Assembly (NCBI RefSeq): GCF_000485595.1 | Contig: NW_014577061.1 | Location: forward strand, 746,282 to 800,842 | Origin: Priapulus caudatus | Taxonomy: Eukaryota > Priapulida > Priapulimorpha > Priapulimorphida > Priapulidae | DNA: 54,561 bases | Direction: 5' to 3' | Part shown: positions 34,511 through 47,632 of the stretch, piece after piece | Numbering within the stretch: the first letter of the stretch is position 1 | How the letters are laid out: every line of letters begins with the position of its first letter | Translations under genes and position numbers: made by a program | The notes under the pieces: model-generated | Database searches by the model: none | Seen by the model: only the letters and a program-made list of their open reading frames with translations | Told to the model about the DNA's origin: nothing

Positions 34511-36244
34511 AGGAGTGCCAACTAGCTTGATAGAGCACTTTTTCGACAAAAGATCAAGACTACTTTTACGTCCTTGGCTCAACAAACTGGCGATGTGTAA
34601 CTTTATACAAACCTCAAGCTAAACAAATACGTAACTATAATCCAATCATGACGAACTTTTTAATTTAGGCCCAGTGACGTTGCTCTTGACTAATCAACGA
34701 ATGGGACTTACAAACACATTTGGCTCACTCTCGATTAGAAACCGATAAGAAATTGTGTAAAAATTTTCAGCCGTTGCTTTGAGAACAATAAAGATCCTGT
34801 TTAATATGGAAAATAGACTTCTTACTCAAGGCCAACTGGCACATAAGATTAAGAGTTGCTGCAGTGTCATGAATGCCTATAGATATGCGCAAAACGATTT
34901 ACCAGGCAACACCGATCCCGTCAAGAACTGATATTTTACATGAGTAAATTCCTGCATAAGTGTTTCAGGCAGTAATGTCCTGCACGATATTCACAACCCT
35001 CAGTCATAAACGTACGCAGTCTAAGTGCCTGCCAATCTATTATTATGAAAGTGTAGGAAAACCAATCTGAGGCCTGCTAAAGTACAACAATCAGTACTTG
35101 CGTCTGGACAACTTTCAACGTTAATGGAATGTTGAGCTGCGTTCACACTGAAAACAGTGAGCTGCTCTCTCGGCCGACTTTCAAAGCATCAGCATGCTAG
35201 TAGCGAGTCCGTGAGCTTTACAGACGGCGACCAGAGAGCCACTGCACTTCACAACAAACGCTCATTAAACTACAAACGCAAACGCACAAGTCTACACACG
35301 CGCCCATAGAAAGAGTTCAGCGTTCAGCTTTACCTGTTAGCTCTGCACCAAATCTAAATGTACACATCTGGAGCTTGCATTGAATTCTCATAAAGAGGCA
35401 TTTTTTCGTAACGTTGAACTCGTGTATAGATGTAAATCATCTGTAGTTCCTATATGCACATGTGTTTGTAAATTCTGATGCACCCGGGTCATTTCATGCC
35501 TGGATCGAAATTTTGCATTCATGTCAGCTCCCTCAATGATTTCATCTCGCGAACCTCATGCAGTAGCATTATTGCATTATACAGCAATTTGCCATTAAGC
35601 ATGGCTGCATGTGTGCGTGCACAATCACGCACCATGGGTGTGTTGTGCATGTCTGTGTACCAAGTAGGAGTCCAGAGTTACTTATTATGAATGAAAACCC
35701 AAGGCCTCTGTATACAGAAACATCTGAACTTACTCACCACTATATATATATATATATATAACGCATCACCTACACGAGTTTGATGTGCTTCTAGATGTTG
35801 TGCCACTGCAATTTAAAATATTATGTCTTGGTGACATTACTGAACCACTTCTGTATATATATATATATAAAGTATATTTTGTGCACCATCTTCAGTAACA
35901 TCTTTTTGATACTCAGGAATAATGTATGGCTGTTTCATGAATATACTTACTCTAACACAAAGCCACGTGAGCTTGAACCATGGATAGACACAATGACAGA
36001 TTACGACTTGGCCAATCGCCATAGCAACTTTTAACTCTAGATAGAGCTACACATTATTTAACTTATGTTAACCGCACTAAATATAATGATTTATTGATAA
36101 CACGATGAAAGCATTAGTTAATGCAATTATCTGATTTGATATATTTTAGACCCAACTTGCCATCTTCTACACGTCTGCCAATGATTAGCAGTTTTGATTT
36201 AAGGAGTCACACCACTAAAATGAAAACTTAGAAAAGTCACTTAC
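34511..36244 (-). other. Start of EXT1 intron 1
   Basis: On the minus strand this follows the GTAAGT donor. I looked for the next EXT1 exon (NATFCLVPRG-type sequence) and did not find it here. Confidence 0.6.
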
Positions 36245-37137
36245 TTTTCGAACTCAGCTTGGTCGACATCACAGCGTTTGTCTTTCGCCTGCTTCCAGTT
36301 CTTGCCATGCTTGCATGTCGTCAGCAGAATAATGTCTCTCCCGTTGTGCAGGTGGTAAAGGGAATTTCTTGTATCTGACCCTATTCCATATAGATATCGC
36401 TTTCCTTTGAACACTAGCAGATACTTTTTAGCAGATGGAAAATGATTTGTAGTCAAGTATCCCCTTTCACCACCTTTCTCAGGGTGATTCTTCGGAAACA
36501 GAGGGACACCAATATCAAAACCTGGCCTAAAGTTTGCTTCCGATATACTTGCTTTGGCTAATATTGCCAGCCCTTTGTCAAACCCTAGGTCTTCAATGTA
36601 GTCTGGAAATGTACCCGAGTACAAGTTAAAGATCACGTGATTTATGCCATTATTCCACAATTTGTTTGCATACACTATTGTTTTGACATTTTTTATGTAC
36701 TCCGGGCTTAACACGTCTCGATCGAGTGTGTCCACTCCGAGCACGAATATACATGCCTCTGCAGGGTTGGTGGTGTGGTACCTCGAACGGTGTATGGTGT
36801 TGAGCACCTTTCTGTAACTGCCCGAAACTTTATCCTCGGTGGGATATGTGTAAATTTTAAAATCGCCCCTACATTTCGAGAAGTCGAAGCAAGTCTCCAT
36901 GCGACACTTTTCATTTCTGTATACAGCGCTTCTCTCGTCCCTCCGCTGTCGAGGAGACACGTGCATATCTTCATCGTAGCGAAAGTCCTCCGTGTCGCAG
37001 AAGGGCTGAAGACGAGGACTAAAGGTGAACTTAGATAGTAGATCCCCATGCTTTCTCAACACAAACCCTCCGAAGTAACACAGCAGTAAAAAAGCACAGC
37101 TGATAAACACAAGGAGATAACGCTTTTTCGCCTGCAT
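36245..37137 (-). CDS. EXT1: EXT1 (exostosin-1) first coding exon, partial gene
   Basis: EXT1 is the Golgi type II glycosyltransferase that, paired with EXT2, extends heparan sulfate chains with alternating GlcA and GlcNAc. The exon encodes 297 codons plus two bases. The N terminus MQAKKRY is the usual start of animal EXT1. Residues 8-27 form a hydrophobic signal anchor. A basic stem holds SPRQRRDER (61-69). KCRMETCFDF (77-86) opens the exostosin (GT47) domain, followed by WNNGINH (161-167), FNLYSG (170-175) and FKGKRYLYGIGSDTRN (243-258). The exon ends after GAAAA with a GTAAGT donor at 36244, so the intron is phase 2. From memory this matches the human exon 1 end. The start is chosen by homology; its Kozak context is weak (T at -3, C at +4). 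The rest of GT47 and all of GT64 are not seen in this window. Expected full protein is about 740 residues. Confidence 0.96.
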
Positions 37138-37265
37138 CTACGTATTGAGTTCATTGATGATTTGCCTTTACCAGTTTATCACACTCTAACCTCTTAACGA
37201 CATACCCAGCCGAAGTTTGAGAGTTTCTTTCAAACAAGACTATTTATGCTTGCTGCCATCTTGAA
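37138..37265 (-). promoter_or_regulatory. EXT1 5' leader with short uORF and YY1-like motif
   Basis: Read on the minus strand, the sequence just upstream of the EXT1 start holds AAGATGGC (37255-37262), which matches the YY1 core often found near animal transcription starts. Its ATG opens a ten-codon uORF including the stop (37230-37259). A second upstream ATG close to the main start is out of frame with it. The main start itself has weak context. Leaky scanning or translational damping is an inference. No TATA box or transcription start is proven, and a further non-coding exon upstream is possible. Confidence 0.35.
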
Positions 37266-37639
37266 ACTGGCTGGTGAGACCCGACAGGGAAACTTGTTAG
37301 ATTCCGAAACACTCTGAATTAGACAAAATAATCTGTTTACAGCTGTAATTATCAAAAAATATGCCATTGCTTTTAAATTACAGTGAATTATTATTGTTTA
37401 AACGTATGAACCGTTATATTGCTCGTTATTTAATGGCACTCGATCCGCACTCGATGCTTTCTTTTCATCGTGACGTCATGTAATAGAAACATTTCTCATT
37501 TGTTAGACCTTGGTTACTCCGTGCTTGAATTGTTTGCGTTTGTGTACGTATATATGTATGATCATACTAATGAAATAATAGACAAAATATACAATGGTCT
37601 GTGGAATAAGAGTATTCTGCTTGGAGTGCATGTTGCCGT

Positions 37640-39252
37640 GAAGAAATAACGAACACATGGACATAATCATTGGCTTGCTTTAAGAAGTCTGCCAAAAGAT
37701 GTGTACCAATACTCGGTGAAAAACTAAGGTTTCTCTTTGATATCAAGCGTTCACTAAAGAAAAAGCTCAATCAAGCTAAACTTGTAATTAATACAAAACT
37801 AACCTATTATCTAAATAAAAGAATAAGAATGCTCAATGGAAGGATTGGACTGCAACAACAAAAAGAAAGAATAATAAAATTTTATGAGCAGTTGGATGAG
37901 CTCCAAAAACAGGGAGGAATAAACTCGGGAAGCTTTTGGAAAACAAGGAAAAGGTTGCTCCCAGCAAAGGAAAATAAAATGTTTGGAGTGGAAAAAAGAG
38001 GGGAACCCAAAGTAAAGTTAGAAAAAGTCAATGAAATTAAAGGAGCCTACGTAGAACACTTTAAATAATTATTAAGTACTAAGACTCCAGTAGGAGAGAA
38101 AGAATGCCAACTCTTTAAATCAGTAGAAAAAATGTTTCAGAAAATAAGAAATATGAATAGAAGAGTCGAGTATAGTGAATCTAATATTAACGAAATTCAG
38201 AAAGTTATAGATTCACTAAAAAGGAACAAATCCCCAGATAACCAAGGCTTAATGTACGAGTTATTAATAAATGCAGGGGACGACCTAAAAATGTCACTGA
38301 AAATGATGATAAACTTACTAATGCAAAAGAGAAGTGTTCCTACAGAGTGGAATGAAATGACTATAAAAGCAATTTACAAAGGAAAAGGGTCAAAGGAGGA
38401 CCTTAAGAATACTAAGAATGTTTAAGAAGGATACTCGAAGCGCACAACAAGACACCACTAGAGGCACTAAGAATAGAAAGTGGAATAATACCAATAAAAG
38501 ATAGAATATGTTATAAAAAGTTAATGTTATTGCAATACATTATTAAGTTAGAAAATGACACATTAATGAAAATAGTATTTTTAGAACAAATTAAAGAAAT
38601 TGGAAGTAATTGGGCAAAGGAGGCTTTTGAAATCTTGAAGGAGTATGACATAAGTATGTCACTTATGACTATTGGTTCACAACATAAGAAAGAATGAAAA
38701 AAATATGTGAAGCAGGCTATTTTAAAAACAGTAATTATGAGAGAAGGTGTGATAATTGTGCTCATGAAGACCATGAGGTCTGGTGAGAAAACAAAAATAA
38801 AAATGATAAATATAGAAAGCTATGTATTAAAGCCATATATGACAAAACTGTCATTTGATTATGCATGCTTTGTGTTTAGATGTAAGACGTGCATGCTAAA
38901 CTTAAAAAGTTATTTTAAAAATAACTACAGTAATGATATGTGTGATTTGTGTGACGAAAGGAAAAAAGAAAATTTGGAACATTTATACTCATGTAAGGTA
39001 TATAGAGGGTATAATAAAGGGGAAGGAGTGGAAGATTGGAAAAGTGATGACCCGAAAATACTAAAACCAGCACTAGAATATGTTAGAAAGGCATTATCAA
39101 TTAGAGAAAGTAAAATAATTAATGCTAACTTGTAGACAGAATTTCCTTATCTACAGGATTTCCCCGCACATTCCAAAGAGAGAATCAGTGCCTTGAGAAA
39201 TACAAGAGAGGGACCCCAAGATACAAGATACAAGATACAAGATACAAGATGG
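37640..39252 (+). mobile_element. Broken non-LTR (LINE) retrotransposon
   Basis: An A-rich relic of a LINE pol frame. The first part (37670-38425) reads as the linker between endonuclease and reverse transcriptase and enters the RT N-terminal region (RNKSPDNQGL, then AIYKGKGSKEDLKN), interrupted by one in-frame TAA at 38066. At 38425 the frame shifts, and the next residues belong to the region after the RT core, so the catalytic palm with its YADD motif is missing. The second part (38425-39135) has a TGA at 38695 and ends in a CX2C...H...C zinc knuckle (CDLC to YSC), typical of LINE C termini. The 3' end is a tandem CAAGATA tail (39218-39250), as in several LINE clades with simple-repeat tails. 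The copy cannot move by itself. The left edge is uncertain. Confidence 0.8.
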
Positions 39253-39295
39253 ACTAACGGTTCGGCGCTGCCTACGTTATTAGACGATTAAACCA

Positions 39296-39352
39296 CTGAT
39301 CTCTATAATATATTATAGATATATAGATTATAGATTATATTATAGAGATCAG
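39296..39352. repeat. 17-bp perfect hairpin after the LINE tail
   Basis: CTGATCTCTATAATATA (39296-39312) pairs perfectly with 39336-39352 around an A/T-rich loop, about 45 bases after the LINE's CAAGATA tail. Confidence 0.8.
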
Positions 39353-39766
39353 TAGATTAGACGGACTGGCTTATGAGTCATGTGTCGGCGGATGGTATGG
39401 GATGGAGGATGGTCAGGAATGGGAGGATTCTTACTGGAAATATAAACGTTTTTCGCCAAAGTATGGTCTTGATTCGGTTGTGCAGCTGTTTTTAAGCATA
39501 AATTAGATACCCTGCGATAACATTTTAAAACGCGGGTCGATCAACATAATATTATTATTAATAGCTGAAGTACGTGATTATTTAGCTTCAATTAAGCTAT
39601 GCATTAATTAATCCCAAATATTTATTTCTGACTCTTGAATTTCGGATCGTGTGAAGTGAGCCATCGGCTCATCTATCTATTCAAATAGATATACACCTAT
39701 TTCTTAGTGTATGCAGAGGTGTATGTGCGTGAAAGAAATGAAATGGTCTATCCACGCCATCTAGTG

Positions 39767-39769
39767 TCA

Positions 39770-39801
<32 letters not shown>
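39767..39801 (+). repeat. (AAT)n microsatellite
   Basis: Pure trinucleotide run. A similar AAT/ATA run is at about 31075-31100. Confidence 0.95.
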
Positions 39802-39802
<1 letters not shown>

Positions 39803-39969
39803 TAACCATAATAAACAGCCACCGGTCTGTTACTAAAATAAACACCACCTCCGGTCCTCATCCTCATCCGGATCTTCAAATGGTTTATTGCGTTACACAC
39901 CTATTCAAATGTGCCTACATTATCAAACCATTTTGTATACACAAATGCGTTAATGCACACCACAAGTCG

Positions 39970-40817
39970 ATGGAAAAGGTAGAAACATTAGAGGCAGAGG
40001 AGTATGATTTTCGCTAAAAGAATTCGGTTGAAATTAGGTATAAGAAAAGCTTGTATCGTCTTATGAAAATGTACCATTGTATGACCGGTTAAAACTACAA
40101 ATTTGTATATTTCAATAGTTAGTGCTGATAGTAGTGTAATTGTTAGTAACAGCAAGGCATAGCAAAACAAGAACCACAATGTAAATAAGTGAGCTAGTTA
40201 TGCTTTTTGTGTATATATCCTTGGTAGTTATCCAATTTTATGAATTCAGAATTTTATTGTAAAAGTATGGTATTTATTGTATATGATGGATAATTTCCTA
40301 AATAAATAAATAAAAAATAAAAAGTCTCGATTTTGTGTCCACTGTTATTCCTAATGTATGATATGGCAGATGCAATTCCAGTTTCAATACCAGCTAGGGA
40401 AGGTGAGATGTCAATATTCAAACCAAGGGTTTGAAGCAGTGGGAAAAACTTACCTATACTGCATTTGAGGCTTAGAACGCTCTACCACAACATAATATAT
40501 CAGGGCAAATACTATCTATAATCGTTTTAAGTATAGCGTTAAAAAATATGTAATGGAAAATGTTGAAACGTTGGCGACAGAGGAGTTTGAATTTCACTAT
40601 TGGATTTGATTGTAAATGGTGCATAAGAAATGTATACATTTTAAAATAGTATAACTTACTAATTTGTATATTTCGATAGATGTTGATGGTAGTGTTATTA
40701 TTATTAAGAGTAGGCCTAACGTAGCAAGATCCACAATGTAAATAATGTGCTAGTCATATTTTTGGTATATACTGTATATCCTTGGTATAGCTATCTAATT
40801 TCATGACTTTAAAATTT
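39970..40817 (+). repeat. Diverged tandem duplication
   Basis: 39970-40320 and 40554-40817 (continuing after the inserted element at 41536-41610) are diverged copies about 580 bases apart. Shared segments include ACCACAATGTAAATAA or TCCACAATGTAAATAA and ATATCCTTGGTA. A/T-rich and non-coding. Confidence 0.65.
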
Positions 40818-40818
40818 A

Positions 40819-41535
<717 letters not shown>

Positions 41536-42110
41536 AAAATTTAATGTAATAGTATGTATATATGGATAATTACCTATATAAATAGAATAATTAATTAATA
41601 AACAAATTCTAGTAGCGCTAGGAGTGCATGTCTATATTCATTCCAAAAAGTTATATTGGGGCCCGTTCTGCCTATACCTCTCTATTTGATACGGTCTAAT
41701 CTAATGCACTATATGCCGTTTTAAATTGTTTTTCGTGGGGTTTACGCCCCAGGCAGCCAGGCTCAGTTAATATATATACCTAGTTGTGATCAGAAGTGAA
41801 TCAACATCGATTACATGCAACATATTTCGCCTTGGTGCTAGCTCTAGCTTCGTGCAGGGTTTACCGTTAGCGATGCTGCTATAGAGCCCACATGCGGGTT
41901 TCAGTCGACTAAAAATAGCCACTCTACGGATGCTTTACACAGCTCACTTGTACTTTTACGTACAATGTCGCTAACAGCATGAAAATGTATTACGTAGATC
42001 AACAGATTGATTAAAGGTTGATGTTTCGCACGCATCATTTGAATATATTAGCTGTTAGCATGAAGTGACGCTCGTGATATGCGATTTTGTTCGGGAATCG
42101 GCTCGGTGCT
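41536..42110. other. Upstream region of the DUSP3-like gene
   Basis: Continuation of the duplicated A/T-rich repeat to about 41610, then unique sequence up to the phosphatase ATG. No TATA box at a suitable distance is clear. Confidence 0.5.
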
Positions 42111-43347
<1,237 letters not shown>

Positions 43348-43383
43348 TACATTTAATCAAATTGTAAGCAAATGACTGTTATC

Positions 43384-43389
43384 AATAAA
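43384..43389 (+). terminator. AATAAA poly(A) signal of the DUSP3-like gene
   Basis: A canonical AATAAA lies 37 bases after the stop codon of the phosphatase gene, with T/GT-rich sequence some 20-40 bases further on, as expected for a cleavage site. This supports exon 3 being the last exon and a very short 3' UTR. Confidence 0.6.
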
Positions 43390-43839
43390 CAAATGAGAGA
43401 AGTGACTATATTTCCTCATTGCCTGTTTAAATTAGCATCATCACTTTAAGTAGTTTACTACTGCGATGATAAAAAATTACAATACAGAAAAATAAATTTA
43501 AAAGTTTACCATCAAATTATTATTTTAACACCGAGATTAACATATGACTTTTGCATTTAATTATATATATATAGTGTTTATTAGCATACACAATTACCAG
43601 AAACGGTCACAAAAAGCAAATAATATGAGCTATGAAACGAAGTGCTTTAATTTAAAAGTTCAGACATGTTACACCTACATGTGTTTCCAACCATGGAGTG
43701 TCTATAGTCAGCAAGCCTGAAAGAGCACAATACATGACCAAATTAAAACACTTGAAAATTAATTAAATTAAATTAAATTATATTAATTAAAAATACTTAG
43801 ATAGTTTTGGTCCATACGCGACACACATATTCAATGACC

Positions 43840-46700
43840 ACAGATTTAAAGTCCAATCTTTACTCAAAACTTTTACCAAATTGTTTTTGAGATTTTCCAG
43901 CATGCTTGTCGGATACACTGATCTCTCAATACATAAAGGTTAGTATATAGGGGTAGGTGGGTAGGAAGGTCGGATACCCTTTTACTCACAAACGCGGCAA
44001 CCCGGTCACCATGGCTACGCTATTTGACATATTTGCATAATTTTCCCACAAAATCAATTTAGCTTAAATGTTTTCCAAACGTCTATCAGCTATCTATCTC
44101 GCGTGTGAAATGCAGTTTCTGCACTCTAATAACAAATATTGCCACAAAGATAGAAAAAACTCCTCTGTTATAGAGAAGAAATGTGCCCCCACGTATTTCC
44201 TGCTTGTTCAACTGTTCGATGGTGCTGCCCTTAGTGAAAAGAGCGGTCAACTAAAATGATCATTGCAATGCAGTGATAAATTGCTCTGATTAAAAAAAAT
44301 CCTGATTTGTCAATCTTTGGGGTTTCTCAGAGATCATGATAGGTACCCGATTATGGCTGATCATATTAGTTATCTTAAACTGTTTTCGTAAATATTTTTG
44401 TTAAGATCTAATCATTGCCTGTAAAAGCTAGTATTCAGAAACACACCTACGCAGGGAGTTGGATCCTCGCCATCTCAAATAATTTTTGGTTGATGTATGA
44501 AGACATTGTTAAGTGCGGCGTTATTTAACATCAGGAGTTTGTCACTTAACGATAACACGGACAAGATAATTCTGCAATAACACAAGGTGGCTGAGTACTA
44601 CAATAGAACTGAAATGGAGTTATCGGAATTAATACCCGGCAGTGTGGTACGAATGCAGCGTGATCCCCGTGAAAAAATGGTAAATGTCATATTGCAAGCG
44701 AATTTGATAAATTTGGACGGGATTATGTTGTAAAAACCGACGGAGGCGATAATGGTACCACAAGAATAGGCACCAGTTAAGGTGGTACGCAGATCGTCCC
44801 CAGTCACCTTATGGCAATTCATGATACCGGAGTTTTCTATCGACAGTTGTAGGAAGAGGCTAGAGGGTTCAGCCGGTGAACTGGTCAATAAACTGCCTAT
44901 AGAGCAGCAAGACAAACTACTGCAACCAGGATCCGAGCAAGAGCCACCACCTGCCACTGAACGATCAGGTTAAAACCCAACCAGTGCGTGCAGTTGTGGG
45001 GCCACAACGTTAAAATAACATTCATTTTTACGAGTTGAGTTTCTTTGGTACACTTGATTTGTATAAATACTTGTAACCACTAATGTGGTGTCGTAGCATA
45101 AAAAAATAGGAAAGATGTAACAGTAAAATTGTTTTTCAATAATATCCTATATTATAATAAGCATGTATCAGTAGCCTTTTGCCAATTAAACAGCATTTCA
45201 CTATTTTGCCATTGTAAAAGGCCTTTTTAGATTTGTGGTTGTAAAATTCGGCAACGGAGTGCATTAATTTACATTATACACGCGAGGTAGATGCCCGATA
45301 TACGTCTGGAAAGCATGAAAGGTAATTGTTTGGCCTTGTCGAAAAATCGTGCTATTCTGTGAAGTAACGTAGCCACCACTATTGACCGGTCTGTTGTTTT
45401 TGTGTGTGAAACCATAGGTGAAACCATGGGTTCGTCTAAATGCTGGAAATGCTCTAAGCGTAGCTGGCAGAAGTTTTGAGCGGAGTCAGAACCTTGAATC
45501 CGTGGTTATTTTACATGAATGAAGTGTATGTTGGGTTTGCGCCAAATTTCTTTGTATATTTTCAATGAAGTGTTGTGTGATGTTTCTTCAGGCTGGCTAG
45601 GGCTGGCTACACATAGACGCCCTCTATTGTTGTACAACGACTACAATTGTGTATAATCACAAGAACGGTGCCACATGGTAGTAGAAATTGTCAGCTTGCT
45701 CTATATAAGCCAGGTACCACATCGTATATCTCATTCTGTAATGCTGATAAAAGCATGTTCTCTCACATCTAATTTCATGTCTGGAATGTTTAAATAAAAT
45801 CGAAGGTATTTTTAGTGTTTACAATGTGAGTAGTCTTTTATAAAATATTCGTTAGTAGTCAGTGTTATTTGATAAAGCTATAAGTCATTGCGATTCGGCA
45901 GATTTACTCCAAGCACAGATTAATCATCTTGGTAGGCATTGATTTGTTAAAATCGAACAGAAATTAATTGAAAATGCGCAGAGAGTTTCGTTGCATACAC
46001 GCCATACACTTTATTCATGCTAAATTACTACAGATTCGAAGACTGATCTTCACTCAAAACATTTGCAAGATTGTTTTGCAAGAATTTTCATCATGTCGTT
46101 GGATCCCGTTACAAACACAAAAATAGCCAACCGGTCACCATGGCTACACTACTTGACTCAATGGCACAATTACAGGACAAACCCAATCTCATTTCTAATG
46201 CCTTCTAGGAGGCGTATAACAGTAAGCGTCCGCGATTGTTCACCGTTGCACTACTTCGTCTCTAGAAAAGGCCTTTTTTGGCTTTTTTTTCCGCCGAAAT
46301 TCGGCACTAGAGTGCAATAATTAGCATTATGCACGCAAGTTGGATGCCTCGTGGACGTGGAGAAAGCAATAGAAGTAAAATTATTTTTGTTTTGTATTCG
46401 TGAGATTCCGTCAGGTGGCGTAGTCAGAGCGACCGGTTGGTGGTTTTTGTGTATGAAATGTGTTCAGACAACTTTGCAGAAATTCGCATCATAGAGCTGG
46501 CAAAAGTTTCGAGGGGAGCATAGAGCATGAATCTGTAGTTATTTAACATGAATAAAGTGTATGTTTTGTAAGTGCAGTAACAGTGTGAGTATTTTTAATT
46601 AATATCTGTTCGATGCTTATTCAGGCCTGCAGCCTATGGACGGCGTCTACTGTATAGCAACACCTCTAGACGTCCACAAGGCATCTATCTTGTGTACAGT
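43840..46700 (+). repeat. Diverged direct duplication, first copy split
   Basis: Copy 1 is 43840-44045 plus 45215-45640 and copy 2 is 46000-46690. Shared segments include CCGGTCACCATGGCTAC and AGCTGGCA(G/A)AAGTTT. Copy 1 has about 1.17 kb between its halves, including the integrase relic, which copy 2 lacks. No terminal repeats of that interposed piece were found. Confidence 0.6.
44584..44973 (+). mobile_element. LTR-retrotransposon integrase C-terminal relic
   Basis: Three short frames in tandem resemble the end of a Ty3/gypsy-type pol. The first (from 44584) has a YYN...ELIPGSVVRMQ stretch typical just after the integrase core. A shift at the A-run near 44672-44677 moves to a frame with RDYVVKTDGG, like the GPY/F module. 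That frame stops at 44778, and an Arg-rich tail continues in the first frame to a TAA at 44971. No core DDE domain, reverse transcriptase or LTR is seen nearby. It is inactive. A Ginger-type DNA transposon, whose integrase is related, is an alternative. It lies between the two halves of a duplicated repeat. Confidence 0.55.
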
Positions 46701-46723
46701 GTGTTGTATGCCGCCTGTATAGA

Positions 46724-47037
46724 GATCAGAGGTCAGAAACCATGCAAAGCTACGATACTATTCGATACTATGACGTGTCTTTGTCCTCACTTCTCTGCTT
46801 CTAATGCCTTATAGGAGTCCACGAAATATCTACCTTGCATGCATAATGCAAATTAGTGCACTCTAATTCCGAATTTCACAGCAAAAAAATTCCGAAGAAG
46901 GCATCTTCCAGGGACGAAATAGCCTTTCGGTGAACAATCTGCGGAAAGTAACTGTTGTATGTCACAAGTTGATCAGTGGTCAGAAACCGTGAAAAGGCAC
47001 GATACTATTCGATACTATGACGCGCCTTTGTCCTCGG
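46724..47037 (+). repeat. Direct repeat pair of about 67 bp
   Basis: 46724-46790 and 46971-47037 share GATACTATTCGATACTATGA with flanking similarity. Copies are 247 bases apart and non-coding. Confidence 0.75.
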
Positions 47038-47094
47038 CTTTTTCCGGCTAACGGGAAAGGACGAAGCACAGCGAAGTGCTGTCGTTCGCAAATT

Positions 47095-47632
47095 TCGTTC
47101 TGTGGCCGCCATTTTGAGAATTCGGTTGTGTTACTGTTAGGGTTTGTTTACTTATACTAGACAAGGTTTTAGTTCTTGTAGAAGGAGGGAGTTTATGTTG
47201 CGGTGAGAAAGGATTTTGATATATCATATGATGTACCAGTTCATCGTCGTCGAATCAATGTAGTGTACAATATTCGTTTTCATCACGAAAGGAAGCAACG
47301 TCGAAAACGAGAACAATCGCAGCATATGTGTAAGCCTGAACTGGATTTTAAATAGTATAATCTGCTGCCGAATACTCTGTACCATTTACATTATAATTTA
47401 CTTGGAATCAACTTCTATTGGAACGGCTGCAAGACGGCTAACCATGTGTTAGTTTCGCCGTGCGAAGGTTAACGTTTACCATCATTGGACAGTACTACTT
47501 CAAATACTTGATGATAATTCAGTCATGCTTCGTGCATAGGGTGTTTTATCAATCACAAAGTTCGCCCAGTACATCCATGGTGATTAGTGCCAAGTCGATA
47601 AACTACTAGAAAACATCCCAGTTCAGCACAAC
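47095..47632 (+). promoter_or_regulatory. Upstream region of the zinc-finger gene, YY1-like motif
   Basis: The stretch from the end of the upstream repeats to the zinc-finger ATG contains GCCGCCATTTTG at about 47106-47117, a YY1-like element of the kind found at TATA-less promoters, here in reverse orientation. A 58-codon frame without ATG (about 47190-47355) lies between and is not supported as coding. A transcription start near 47110 is an inference. Confidence 0.3.

Noticed and set aside
47190-47355. 58-codon basic frame upstream of the zinc-finger gene
   Set aside because: No ATG, no domain, and no convincing splice link to the zinc-finger frame.
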